A stretch of 64,000 bases of DNA from Phallus indusiatus (Eukaryota > Basidiomycota > Agaricomycetes > Phallales > Phallaceae). Below, piece by piece: positions 1-11,256 of the stretch. Below the pieces are notes generated by a model that saw only the letters and a list, made by a program, of their open reading frames with translations, ran no database searches and was not told the DNA's origin. The position numbers and the translations under genes are program-made. The DNA lies in assembly GCA_027605045.1 (NCBI GenBank), contig JAQFWX010000089.1:1-64000 (forward strand), read 5' to 3'. The first letter of the stretch is position 1. Every line of letters starts with the position of its first letter.

Positions 1-1042
1 GTTCTTCAACTTCTTTGAAATCTGTAAAGCATTGGAGAGTTGGAACCGCGTCCCAGCCGCCCAAACTCAGAGAACGTAATGGTGGCGTTTCTCCTTTCGT
101 GAGAAGCTGGATAATGTTCGACAGTGGAGGCCCCATTCTGACACTTATGGACAGTTTTTCTAAACACGGTAGATGTAAGGAACGAATAATTTCAGTGTAC
201 CGGGTACCTATTAATGAAAAATGTAATTCTTTAAGATTGGGCAGATGGATTGACGAAGGAAGTTTGAGCACGAGAGATTCTTCATAGGTGTCGTATACGC
301 AGAACTCGAAAGTTGTCAAGTTGCAGGCTTGAGACAAGAAAGATAGATCGGTGACCTGAGCCACATCTGTTATGTACAAGCCCGTCAATGTTTTGAGAGA
401 TTCGGGTATTAGAGATGAAGTAGATATCATGGAAAGGACTATTCGGCTTGTATTGAGGTCTATATTTTCGATATTTGGTGCAATGATGCAACCGGACAGG
501 TATTCTGTAAATTCCTTTTGTGATACTTGTGGCGGTAGGTCGAAACCACTGATATCGAGGCGTTTGAGAAGCGGGGCGTAGAGGTGACGAGAACCGCCCC
601 GTGCGACGGTGGCAGCGAGCCGATTGAAGATGATAAAGGGGAATGATGATGAGAAGTGACCTTTCATAGCTGAAACGCGATGAAGGTTATCAAGCACTCG
701 ATTAACGAATTCCTGGTATCGGTGCAGAGCCAATTTGGGATGCCTAGGATATGGTAAGATTATTGTCAATGGCAAGTTTCCTGATGTTTTCAAAAACAAG
801 TCGAAAATAAAGATGGGGTCTCCTTTGAATTTACTTCCCATGCCGACTAGCTGCCATAGACTTGGGGTAAGATAGGCTATTTCGCGCCATCGACGACACA
901 CTTGCAAAAAGAGCAATGGTGCGACTTTGGAGGAGATTGGAACTGTTTCTGAGGGGAGACAGTGTGTGAATATTTGGCCAAGAAGTTCGGGTGGCAGCTC
1001 AGAGGTGAGATCGACGTTGTTCGTGTTCGTCTGTGATTCCAT
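1..1042 (-). CDS. F-box domain protein, 3' end outside the window
   Basis: One open frame of 347 codons runs without a stop from the ATG at 1042 to the left edge, so the C-terminus is missing. The N-terminus has the F-box pattern: LTSELPPELLGQIFTHCL, then LFLQVCRRWREIAYLTPSLW (about residues 12-65). The rest looks like degenerate leucine-rich segments. F-box proteins act as substrate adaptors of SCF ubiquitin ligases, and agaricomycetes carry hundreds of this type. The substrate cannot be inferred. No intron is needed in the visible part. The gene is divergent from the DUF2235 gene, and a transposon lies 287 bp upstream of its ATG. Confidence 0.85.
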   Translation of the reverse strand, partial: MESQTNTNNVDLTSELPPELLGQIFTHCLPSETVPISSKVAPLLFLQVCRRWREIAYLTPSLWQLVGMGSKFKGDPIFIFDLFLKTSGNLPLTIILPYPRHPKLALHRYQEFVNRVLDNLHRVSAMKGHFSSSFPFIIFNRLAATVARGGSRHLYAPLLKRLDISGFDLPPQVSQKEFTEYLSGCIIAPNIENIDLNTSRIVLSMISTSSLIPESLKTLTGLYITDVAQVTDLSFLSQACNLTTFEFCVYDTYEESLVLKLPSSIHLPNLKELHFSLIGTRYTEIIRSLHLPCLEKLSISVRMGPPLSNIIQLLTKGETPPLRSLSLGGWDAVPTLQCFTDFKEVEE

Positions 1043-1329
1043 GGACTATGGGTGAGGCGACAGGGAGACGTTCCAAATTTGTTTGCATTTGTTTGTTCTA
1101 TGCGTACCGATAACCAGCTCACGGTAGAGTCTAGACTAGACTATACATGGTAATATCAGGATAGTCGCGGTTTCCGGATCGTACGTAGATAACGTTATGT
1201 CCTGCGAAATTAAATGCACCTGTAAAGGAATGTCTTCGCTCATTCTATATAGTCATTGGCCCTCTCTGCGACCTTTGAGAATGATTTGAACTGCCCCGAA
1301 AGAATCGTCGGAAACTCGGATTATCGGCC

Positions 1330-2098
1330 AGACTCCTTCCCAGCCGCTTTTCGTGTATGGCTCAAAATCCGAGCCCGCCGTATATATAACTTTAAAAATA
1401 AACTATGGGTGTTTATGGACGTTCAGGGTGAAATTCAAGGTCCGATACTTCCAAATTCGCTCATACACGAAAAGACGACTGGCACACAATGTTAAGCGAG
1501 CGTGCCATGTTTGGTCCTCTGGTCGCGCAAAGTCGCGTAACGCGCGTTTCTCATTAGTACACTGTATGCATACATTTCTACCAGTCCTTTCACATCTGTC
1601 TTTAAAGTTGAATTAAAACAGCTCCAGCTCATATTCTAGGAAGTATGTGCTTTGCCGCTCCCCTCTCATGCATCTCAAGGCCAACGCCATTGAGCAAGCT
1701 GAGCAAAAGCCGAGTGACTTTTAGCTTAATAGTCTTACAAAAAATTATTTATCCAGCTGTGAGACTTGATTTATTACCTCTTAATATTTACTACACTGTT
1801 TTATTCATGTAAATCATGGGTCATTGAAGGGACTGACTACCCGAAGCTTGATTTGTATGAAACCGATGATGTCGACACGTAGTAAATCAACGCGACTTTG
1901 CGCGACCAGAGGACCAAACATGGCACGCTCGCTTAACATTGTGTGCCAGTCGTCTTTTCGTGTATGAGCGAATTTGGAAGTATCGGACCTTGAATTTCAC
2001 CCTGAACGTCCATAAACACCCATAGTTTATTTTTAAAGTTATATATACGGCGGGCTCGGATTTTGAGCCATACACGAAAAGCGGCTGGGAAGGAGTCT
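1330..2098. mobile_element. Non-autonomous inverted-repeat DNA transposon, copy 1 (769 bp, Mutator-like)
   Basis: The ends are AGACTCCTTCCC and GGGAAGGAGTCT. Terminal inverted repeats of 209 bp (1330-1538 and 1890-2098) flank a 351-bp unique centre. The flanks repeat GATTATCGGCC (1319-1329 and 2099-2109), an 11-bp target-site duplication. No transposase frame is present; short open frames inside the arms are mirror images of each other. Long repeats with 9-11 bp duplications fit non-autonomous Mutator-superfamily elements, which is an inference. Each arm carries a TATATATA box (1381-1388, 2040-2047) and a smaller internal inverted repeat, CTTTTCGTGTATG with CATACACGAAAAG. A nearly identical copy lies at 39488-40254. 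Confidence 0.92.
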
Positions 2099-2109
2099 GA
2101 TTATCGGCC

Positions 2110-2448
2110 ATCATATCCAACACAGAGTCAGGTTGGATGTTATTTGGCGGGGATTGTCACATGGTCACGGTGTACTACTGCGAGGTGCCTCCACACTTCC
2201 CCATCCTGGCGACTCCACCACCGACATGCTGATGCACCACAAAGGCATTCAGTTGTATTCAGTTATGATTGAACTAGAGAAGGTGGACCTTCCCCATATT
2301 TTGTACATATATTTGGAGTAACAGACAGCAAGAAACCCGACTAAATAAAGAACAATCCTGGGCGTATCACACTCGGTGTAATGACACGAGGGAGGGCGCG
2401 TAATTTACTATAAACTGCGGTATCCGTGTAGATTCACAATTAAGCCCC
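2110..2448. other. Intergenic, between transposon 1 and the DUF2235 gene
   Basis: This 339-bp stretch is the proximal promoter and leader of the DUF2235 gene. I see no gene in it. The nearest TATA-like motif is inside the transposon arm at 2040-2047, about 400 bp from the ATG. Confidence 0.5.
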
Positions 2449-4153
2449 ATGGAATTGTCATCTTCTCCAACCATACCACCAAACCACGCACAGCGCACAA
2501 TCGTGTTATGCTTCGACGGGACGCAAAACCAGATCTCTAACCAAGTTCGCACTCTATTCCTGTTGCGTAAATTATTGACCGTCTCGTTAGCTTTCCAACG
2601 TCGCAAGGCTGTTCTCCCTTCTTGAACGAGGAGATCCAATGCGACAGCTGGTGTACTATCAAACAGGCATTGGAACATACACTTCGTCTAACTTGACAAA
2701 AGGACCAGTGTTGTCTAAGATCTCAAAGACGCTTGATTCCATGTTCGCCACGTCCATTGCGGGACACGTTCAAGGCAAGTTGCATCTGCGTTCACAGCGT
2801 ATGTTTTCTTATGTGGCTATCTTCTAGAGGGTTACCGTTATCTCATGGATAATTGTACGTTCCAAATAGCCAAACAATTCACCAGAACTTATCGTATGAC
2901 GACCAGATCTCGCCAACGATCGCATTTGTATATTTGGATTCTCTCGAGGCGCATATACAGCTAGAGCACTTGCTGCCATGCTCCAGAAAGTTGGTCTACT
3001 TCAACGGGGAAATCATCGACATGTGAGCAACGACCAGTGAAAGCGTCCTATTTTACGCAAACCTGAAGCTTAACTTCCCTCGTCAGATCCCATATGCATG
3101 GGAAGCGTACACTCTGACAACGGAGGTGGGATGGGAACGTGCTGGACAATTCAAGAGGTATTTCGGAATGGATGTTGACATAGAGTTTATCGGCGTATGG
3201 TAAGTACACGCTTCAGTCTTTTGTGTAATGCGCGAATCATTATATATAACTCTTTCCAGGGACTCCGTGGGCTCTTTAGGCTTGAACCGGTTTTTGCCTT
3301 TCACCGCGAATAACACCACGATCAAGACGGTTCGTCACGCGCTGGCGTTAGACGAGAGGCGGGCACGCTTCAAGGCTAATGTGTGGGGCGTGCGTGCACC
3401 CGTCAAAGAGCCTGCGAGGAAAGATATGAACCATCCAGACGAAGATAGTAGACTCGTTGCTTTTGAGCGCATGTATATCCCCACGTCAAAACAACGAATC
3501 CAGACGGATGTGATGGAAGTGTGGTTTGCGGGATGTCACTCTGGTGAGTGATGGCGACACGACTCCTTCCTTGTCTGACAAAAGCGATAAACGTCTGCAC
3601 AGATGTTGGTGGAGGAAACACGTCTACATCTGCTAGGCACGCTCTGTCCAGGATCACACTTCGATGGATGGTGCGCCAATGCTTTGCTGCAGATACAGGT
3701 ATAATGTTCAAAGAAGATGCTCTCCGCGCGATTGGACTGGATCCCGCTACGCTGTATCCTATGGTTTCTCTCCGTCCTCCTCCCGTAACTAGCGTCGCAA
3801 ATAAAGATGGCGTTCTGTCAGAAGAAGAGGAGGATCTGTTAGATTTAAGATGCGAGACCACTGACGAGCTGAAGAAGAACCTATTCTGGTGGATTTTGGA
3901 GATCCTACCGTCAAGAAGTCGAGTCCAGAGGGCGAATGGAACCTGGAGAAAGAAAATCGAGTAAGCTTTGTCGGGTATCAAAGAAACGAGATGTCTCATG
4001 TAAGAATTCAGAACGAACCTTGGAAGACCCCGAGAAGTGACTGGTCAAGTCTCTCATGGATTGCTCGCACATAGGACTGTCAAACAAAAGATGGATAGTT
4101 CATCATACACCCCAAGAGCTCATTTGAAGGTTGATCCTACATGGGTTGACTGA
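2449..4153 (+). CDS. DUF2235 (Tle1-like) alpha/beta hydrolase
   Basis: Eight exons: 2449-2544, 2591-2774, 2828-2854, 2907-3022, 3087-3199, 3260-3543, 3603-3960 and 4012-4153, joining in frame to 439 residues. Family landmarks appear in order: RTIVLCFDGTQNQ near residue 20, VYYQTGIGTY, IFGFSRGAYTARA with the likely nucleophile Ser115, VWDSVGS, HALALDERRARF, VWFAGCHSDVGGG and GLDPATLYP. The family is related to type VI secretion phospholipase effectors and is common in basidiomycetes as a predicted lipase or hydrolase; the substrate is unknown. There is no evident signal peptide. Intron 2 (2775-2827) is GC-AG with donor GCAAGT. The 27-nt exon 3 and the splice at 3961 are supported by the conserved tail NLGRPREVTG and HRTVKQKM. 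Confidence 0.93.
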
Positions 4154-4518
4154 TGTAGTACCACGTGTTTACACGCTTCGTTGTTTCGAATCCGAAATGC
4201 GGCTGATATACTTGTGCAAATGCAAAGACAGTAGTTGGATTAAGGTTTTGGATACCTGTCAAGAGTGGCTGGTTGGCTTGTGTTTGTACTTTGAACGTTC
4301 CACATGTCTTGACGTGTTGTATCGAATAATATATCTTTGCCTAAATAATCATGGTGGATCTGCATAGGCTAGCACATATGAAGAAACCTTAGCGGTCGGG
4401 TTTCTGACTATTCTGCGTGAGGAATATTAGGGTAACATTTGATAGCACAGACAGTAAACTTGAAGATATGGTTTTCGTAGTTAGGTTAGAGCCTTATATT
4501 ATCACCTTTAGATTACAT
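4154..4518. other. Intergenic, convergent 3' ends
   Basis: AT-rich region of 365 bp between the convergent stops of the DUF2235 and FAD-monooxygenase genes. An open frame at 4131-4367 only reads through the end of the upstream gene. No further feature is seen. Confidence 0.5.
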
Positions 4519-6295
4519 CTAATCAGAATGTAAACAATCTAGGCTACCTTTCAATATCGATAAAGCAAGCTCTGCATCTTGTTCCGGGGTGCTTGTCCAT
4601 AGCCAATCCCATTGCTTTGAAATACATGCAGCTAGTTCTGTATAATTGTCCTTTGGTGGACCGTTGAACTCATATAAACGTCCCGCATCTCGAGATCCTT
4701 GCAAAACGTGGGAAGCCAGTGGTTTTCGAATTTGTTCGTAAGCTTTGAGTGCCTCGGAAAGTGTTTCCAGGTTAGTCAAAGGACTTCCGAGTAACTCAGA
4801 GAGGATATATGCATCCTAATAGGAAAAAAGGTTTGTTCCGTCAGAGATAAATTATTCCGTAAAATCAAGGATGCGTTTTACTTCAATTGCTTGGCCGGCA
4901 CCTGCACCTTGGTGAGGTGTCATTGCGTGTGCCTATAAATATTGAATTGAAGATAAACGCAAGTGTATGAAATTCGGATTGAGCTTACCGCATCACCGAG
5001 AAGCGCAATATGACCGTCAACATACACTGGGAGAGGTTTCAATTGATGTATGGCCCATCGCGTTGGAGACTGTATACACTAGGACAATATAGAATACCCA
5101 ACGCAATAGAATCAGCGAAGTTGAGCTTACTCGTAGTATATCCTCAACTTCGGGTTCCCAATGACTATAACAGTCTAATAATTCCTTTTGTGGTACTTCG
5201 GTGACCCATTCACCATCGTAGAATGACCCCTCCTTCGACGGGTCGGAAGCAAAAGTTACGACATTGACTACACTCCCTTGCGAAATAGAATAACTGACAA
5301 CATGCTATCATGACTGTTCAGGTTTCTTTCTCTAATTGAAGCATGTTCGAGAAACAAACTTTATTCTTACCACAATACTAACGTAATGCATTATCAATTG
5401 TGGTGAAAAAAAATAGAAAGCTACGGGACTAACCATCATCGGCGAATGTATGGTCCGGTGCGGGTTTCCCTCAGCATCTCTAGGCATATTTTCCACCGGT
5501 ATTAAACCTCTATAAGCCGTCGTCCCGCTGAAAACAGGCTCAATCGCATCCAAAAACTCAGCTTTGCCCGTTTTCGTAGCGAGATTTCGGTACATCTCAG
5601 CTCGGACTATAGACTTGATACCATCACATCCAATAAGAACGTCACAGGTTGCAACGGATTTGTCTTGAAAGTGCAGTTGAATTGGACCATTGGATGTCTC
5701 CTGCGTGTAGGACGAGACGCGTTTGTGAAAATGAGCCACATTCTCAGGAAGACGTTTTATGAATATATCGAGAAATTCAGCTCGATGAAATCGGATACAG
5801 CCGTCTACAAATGAATTCGTGTAAGGAGTTTGAATGGACTGGTGCAGTTCTGGCGCGTTGAAACACGTACAAGGCATCTCGGCCAAAAGGAATCGAAAGC
5901 CCTCCGTGGGTTGATCGGATCGTCTGAAATCAAATCCAATTCCTGATAAACGATGTGCTCACAAGTTAGAGGCCGACTAGACGTATAAACGAGAATGATT
6001 TACCAGGAGCAGCACTAGGCGGTGCATGAGCAATTTTCGACGCTTCGCTATCGAGGTCTAACAGTTGGAGAATTCGCCATGTTTTCGCCCAGATCATTAC
6101 ACCTGCCCCAATTTCTTTGAATTGAGCAGCAGCTTCATACACATCCACTTTGATATCGGGAAAGCGAGATAAAGCAACTGCGAAGCAGAGTCCTCCAATA
6201 CCTCCGCCGCTGTGGTCAATTCCTATTCATCAGCTTTACACTTCAGCATGGGAGAGAGCAAAGGCTCACCATATTGCTACTCTGAACTTGGGCAT
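4519..6295 (-). CDS. FAD-dependent monooxygenase (salicylate hydroxylase-like)
   Basis: Eight exons, in transcript order: 6295-6270, 6209-6004, 5942-5434, 5377-5360, 5304-5131, 5069-4989, 4932-4882 and 4815-4519. They give 453 residues. The N-terminal dinucleotide fold is FRVAICGGGIGGL (residues 4-16). A conserved internal motif is VLIGCDGIKSIVR, and the FAD-ribose motif LLGDAAHAMTPHQGAGAGQA begins near residue 334. This is the PF01494 group A flavin monooxygenase layout, which hydroxylates aromatic substrates using NAD(P)H; the substrate is not predictable. An 18-nt micro-exon (5377-5360) supplies YCGKNK, expected between PMM and HVVSYSISQG. It splits what would be a 129-bp intron into normal 56- and 55-bp introns. 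There is no signal peptide, so it is probably cytosolic. Confidence 0.93.
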
Positions 6296-6830
6296 GTAAG
6301 ATAGTTAAGGAAATATAGACAACTCATAATACTATGGGAATTTGTTACGAGTCTTATTTGTTGTTGGCATCGTGGTCGTGTCACTCTCTTGCCGTCGGCA
6401 TCCACGGCTGTCACGCCGATTACAGAGGTACCAATGAATAGCATCAAAAGTCAGAACATAATTATATCTGTATTTTTAAGTAGCGAACAGGTTGTATAAC
6501 GAGCTTAAGAAGAAAGGAAACACCATGACGGGAAATAATAGGTGGCACATACTACAATATTGGAGCGCGATAATATATCAAGGCAAATTTCCAACTGGGA
6601 GACTGTGTTTTTACAATAGAAGGGAATTCCGTGTTTGTCTACCTGAGGGGATGTTTTCGATAGAATAGACTTGAGTGACCTGTTTGTACGATGGAAAGGG
6701 AGTGGGAGGCTTCATGCTGTGCATATAACATATGTCGTGGAGGTCGAGATAAGGTAATTACGAAAATACCTCGTTCTCGTCAAACTCCTGACCGCGTTCT
6801 TCCAAATTGTGATCGTTGTCTGCGCCTCCC
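6296..6830. other. Intergenic, promoter of the FAD monooxygenase
   Basis: This 535-bp stretch lies between the monooxygenase start (6295) and the DUF6535 stop (6831), both on the minus strand. I find no supported gene or strong core-promoter motif. Confidence 0.45.
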
Positions 6831-9741
6831 TCAAACGCATGATGGCCAGTTTTCAGAGTTAGAGACACTTTTGAGTTGCCCAAACTCACGCGTAGACTTA
6901 ATCAAAGCCTGACTGATGCGTGTGTTTGCAATAGAATGCGCCTCTGTATTCATGTCATCATGGAGAGCACTTAATTTCTCCGGGCCGAGCTTCTCTTCTA
7001 CAATGAAAAGGAATTTTTTCTCGTTCGGCTCTGGGAATACAAGGACTTTCCATATTTGCACGAGCACGGACGGATCATATAAAATATCGAACAAGGGTAG
7101 ATTCTGAGAATCAATCGACCTGAAGAGATCTTTGAGACTCTGTCCTAAGTATTTCTTTTTGATCTGTAATTCGCGAGATTTCCAGAGGTTATGGAAACAT
7201 TTCTTGAGGTGGTATACAGCGTCAGAATCACGGGAGAGAATTGTGCATAGACGAGCGTGGTTCTGTGGCGCGAGCAACAACACAAACATGGGTGTTGTGT
7301 GCCATATTAGAAATTGCTCGAGATCTCGCGAACACCACGCGAATACGGGAGACAGGTCATATGCATGACAGTCCATCAGAGGAAAATGATTGGCCACGCG
7401 GGTGTCCATCAACTTCCAAATACTGTCCAGACACTCTGCTGCTCGGACTCTGGTCCAGTACGTCACGGAGGTATTCCAGAACCCGTCCGCATCTGCACAG
7501 AAGATATCTTTGAAAAAGATAAAGTATTGCTCGTGTGAGAGATGTCGCGGTTTGGAAGAATGAAGCCACTCCCGGAACGTGTTAAACAGACGATACAATA
7601 GTTTTTGCCTTTGTTCCGCGTCGGCGATCAACAGTTGCTGGGAAGTAATAAGTTTGCGATAGAGGGATACCAAGAGGAGATAACGTGAATCAAAGGATTT
7701 GTTCTCAGGAACACACTCCAGACCGGCTCCAAGTTCTAAATACCTGAAAAGGTAGTTGATTATCCATTGTCTCGGCTCACCGACGATTCTTAGCACGGTA
7801 TTAAAGGATACAAAACCCGTAGGAGTGGATGCTTGCGTGGGATAGAATTTCCAGTCGAAAAGATTAATGTCTTGTCCAGATGTGAGTATACGTGCAGCCA
7901 CAGTAGCATTCCCCGAGGCCCGTTCAAAAAAACAGCGCCACATCCACATAGGATATATGAGCTCTTCATCCGATAAAGCATTCTCCAAAATTTGAACATA
8001 TCTACGGTGGCATATATACTCGGCAACGCGGGAGTAGCTTTTATATTCCACTTTATCTAGTTGGCCTGCTTCGGCAACGTGGGAGTAGCTTTCAGATTCT
8101 TCATCTTGATGGTCTGCCTCCGCGGTTTTAATAGACCGAAGTAGATACCAATGCTTCAATTGCCTCGAGTAGTCACATTGGAGATCCAGGGGTAAACCAT
8201 AACACAGATCTGCTAGATTCATTTCGTCGACTTCCAGAGTGTCCCAGAGATTTCCAAGAACGGGTTCAAATTTCTGGGTGAGATCTGGTTGTGCTGAGAC
8301 ACACCGTGCAATGATTCGACGAACGCTTGTATTGGAAGAAACTTTATAAAGCCAATCCAGTGCTTCAATATCCAGGGATGTCGCGTTTTTGATAGCGCCC
8401 CTTATATTTTCTTCTCTCCAATTCGTGAATTTGGGCGCTTCTTGAGTAAATATGTGGCCTCCGAGAGCTCGTAAACTATGACCTATAGGACCAACTAAGA
8501 AGAAAAAGGATTGTTGGGCAAATTTGTAAAGGGACTGGAAGAGATGTCCAATGAGCCGTGGTTTGTGGCCATCTTCCGAATACATGATGGGGTTTATAAC
8601 CTCTCGTAGTAAAAAGAGAAGAACGCCGAGGTAAATCGTCAGCGAGCTCGTATACGGACATCCCGGATACCGAATAGGTAATAGCACAGAAATGAAATAT
8701 AAAACATAGGTAGTGCCGGAAATGGCAACGATTGTCCAAGCGACTCGAACATCTAATGGAAACAATAGTATGACAACGCCTGAGAGGAAAACACCAACGG
8801 CAAGATGGAGGAGGATCGGGAGAAGATCGACGATAGCGCCAACTTTCCACAATTCAAACCCCTTGAAACGCATCTGCCTGGCTCTTGCATTTTCGCGGGC
8901 TGTACCAGAGATAGAAGACAGATAGTAACAGAGCCATTGCTTGGTGAGAACAGCAAATAGCGCCGTAGACAGAGTTATCGCGAGGCTAGTAAACAGAAGA
9001 CCGTTGACTAAAAATGCGTTTGTCGATGGTCGGAATGTGGAAGTGGGGGTCAGCGTTGAAGCAGGAATGTTCGTTACTGATGTTCCGTTGAATTGTGCGC
9101 GTAGTATTTGAGCTATTTCGAATAATAAAACCGCGGAAACTTGAGTATTGTCTTGCCGAAGGCTTTGAGAAGCCTGAGAAACAAATGTTGTGATAACGCC
9201 AGAAAAGAGACCAGCCTAACAAATGGCATCAGACATCAGGCAGCGATAGCGCAGTAAAGTTGCATACGAAAACAAGGAGGACATCTACTGTCTCTTTCCA
9301 TCCTTCCACTTTTTCACGATCATACCCTTCGGCTTCATCGATGTAAGTCAGCCAAACACGAGCGTTGTCTCCCAACTCTTCTCCACGTCGATCCTTTGGA
9401 TATTTTTGTTCATAATCAAACCTGTTATTTGCTAATAATGTAAAGTGAATTTAGTCGTTGAGGTGTTTTCGTAAATGCTCACATCCAGTTTTAGGGGATG
9501 AACGTTTAGACAGCCCGAAAAGCGTCTTACTCTTTGCTCTGTTTTGATCGAATGTTGTTGAAGTGGGCGCATTTTCTGGAAAAGTACGTAAATCTCGACG
9601 TTTTATACCCCAGATTGACGAATAAAATTCACCAAGGAAATCGCGAAAAAGTGCCACTAAATCTTCTGTGATGTCATCAGACTGCTTACCCTTCACAGTA
9701 GCAAAATTCTCGACTCTGTTCGTTGAAGTGGCTTGAGACAT
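6831..9741 (-). CDS. DUF6535 multi-pass membrane protein
   Basis: Three exons: 9741-9483, 9431-9268 and 9215-6831, giving 935 residues. The DUF6535 domain (about residues 95-310) starts with WLTYIDEAEGYDREKVEGWK, a segment seen at the start of this agaricomycete family. Hydrophobic segments follow: AGLFSGVITTFV, FLVNGLLFTSLAITLSTALF, LLPILLHLAVGVFLSGVVIL and WTIVAISGTTYVLYFISVLL. The remaining 600 residues are soluble-looking and rich in Trp, Arg and Leu, with no recognised domain. Function is unknown. The family is highly expanded in mushrooms. I chose the ATG at 9741 because the frame upstream opens only with a non-ATG codon. Confidence 0.88.
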
Positions 9742-10707
9742 GGTTGAATTTTGAGACAATAATCCAGAGTCAGGTCACAAGAGAGGGATGGGAACCTGGG
9801 GCGTTATGTTTTGTGCGTATACCAATTCAGATTTACCTTGCAGTGTGACATCGATGAACTTAGTCCCGAGTATAGCGTGGAAATCAGGTTTAAAGACGTG
9901 GACGTAGTTTTGAGGGTTGTGTTCTATTAATAAAGCGCTCTTCGTGTGATACACTGTCATCGTGTTGAGGTGTACTGTGTAACATCGAACATAACCACTT
10001 CAGATAGAGCTTTTTCTGTTATAATATGTCGACAGATATCGTACTTCGACGTACCGACCTACATGCTGGGGTCATTCAATCCTCTACGAAATCGGCCAAT
10101 AAACAATATGTCACGATATGACTAGGACTCGTGAGTTAACCTGTCAAAGATAACAAATGTCAAGCCACTGATGCTTGATTATGATAAGCGCATATTTATT
10201 CACCCCATAATCCCTGCTTCTACTTCTTTGATTTCTGCACATATTGTTCATATTTTTCGATAATCTGTGCTAGCGATGCCAAATATTGGGCAAGAGATTT
10301 CGATACTTCCGCGGAACGCTTGTTGGTGAGAACGTCTAGGGGAACACAGTTAAGTAATGTAATAAGCGTAGCAAATCGTAAACTGATCGCTGTAAGAACT
10401 TGGCGAACGTTTTATCCCGACTTTTCTTTTGAGAAATTGCAACTTTGCAAGCACCCATAACGAAGTTGGTCCCAAACAAACAAGACGTCACTTTCACAGT
10501 TAGTCGGTAGATATTATTGATCAGGCCTCGAGCAAGGTTCAACAGCGAGTATCAACCATCGCAAGATGAAAACAGTGTCAGACAGACTTGCAGTAAACCC
10601 AAAGTGAACCCAAGCGGCGGCGTCACTCCGTCAACGTTCCGGCTAGCTGCGTGACATAGGCAGGTCACGCTCAAGAAAAGTTGTCAAGAGCTGAGCAAGA
10701 GACTGAT
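9742..10707. other. Intergenic with unresolved minus-strand open frames
   Basis: This 966-bp stretch contains a 61-codon frame (9960-9775) and a frame ending at 10220 that encodes SLAQYLASLAQIIEKYEQYV. The second has coding-like composition and could be the last exon of a small gene, but I could not join it to an upstream exon in phase. Neither is called as a gene. Confidence 0.35.
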
Positions 10708-11256
10708 ATGGTGCATATCCTAGGTGTACAGCTTCCGGAATCCAAATACACTAAGGTATAGTCCAAATATGTTTTTGACACTAATACTTAATGGCGAATA
10801 TGTCATCTCTAGGATGCCTTGACACTTTTCTACGGAATCGGTCGGCATACTGCTGCACGACTATGTGCCCGTTTCCAAATCCACAACCACTCTCGTGTCC
10901 GTGACCTAACGAATAACCAAATAACCCAAATAACCTCGCTTCTATCATCTCCTGCGACAATGCCTATCATTCCTACACTTCGTCTTGCACCCCCAGATTT
11001 CCGTCCTCCTACCGTGGCGCCTGCTCTTCAGGAGCTTTCGCAGCGTCAGAAACAAGGCTTGAAGAAAGAACCGCTTAGGGAACTCAAGATTGAAACGGAG
11101 TTGAGGAGAGAAATACGCGAGAACATTGCCCATCATCGTATCATTGGAACATATGTTGGCAAACGGCACGCGATGAATCTACCCGTTCGTGGACAAAGAA
11201 CAAAGTCAAATTCTCGCACAGCCAGAAAGCTCAACAAAATTGAGCGGAGGGGTTGA
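10708..11256 (+). CDS. Mitochondrial small-subunit ribosomal protein uS13m
   Basis: Two exons, 10708-10755 and 10813-11256, give 163 residues. The start MVHILGVQLPESKYTK continues after a 57-bp intron into FYGIGRHTAARLCARFQIHN. The C-terminus carries IAHHRIIGTYVGKRHAMNLP and VRGQRTKSNSRTARK, the tRNA- and rRNA-contacting signature of bacterial and mitochondrial S13. A proline-rich insert (about residues 55-85) between the helix-two-turns-helix part and the tail is typical of fungal mitochondrial versions. It acts at the head of the mitochondrial small ribosomal subunit. The yeast counterpart is Sws2. Confidence 0.95.

Noticed and set aside
1256..2123. Open frames of about 65-87 codons inside the transposon arms, repeated at 39484-40286
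   Set aside because: They are the same inverted-repeat sequence read on both strands and in both copies; they have no start context, domain or splice continuation.
3403..3999. 198-codon minus-strand open frame
   Set aside because: Antisense shadow of the DUF2235 exons, which carry clear family motifs.
4185..4200. Possible tRNA B-box (TTTCGAATCC)
   Set aside because: No matching A-box or acceptor stem nearby; no tRNA, rRNA or snRNA could be supported anywhere in the window.
10220..10560. Small minus-strand gene ending SLAQYLASLAQIIEKYEQYV
   Set aside because: Composition is coding-like, but I found no phase-consistent upstream exon and no family, so it is only noted.
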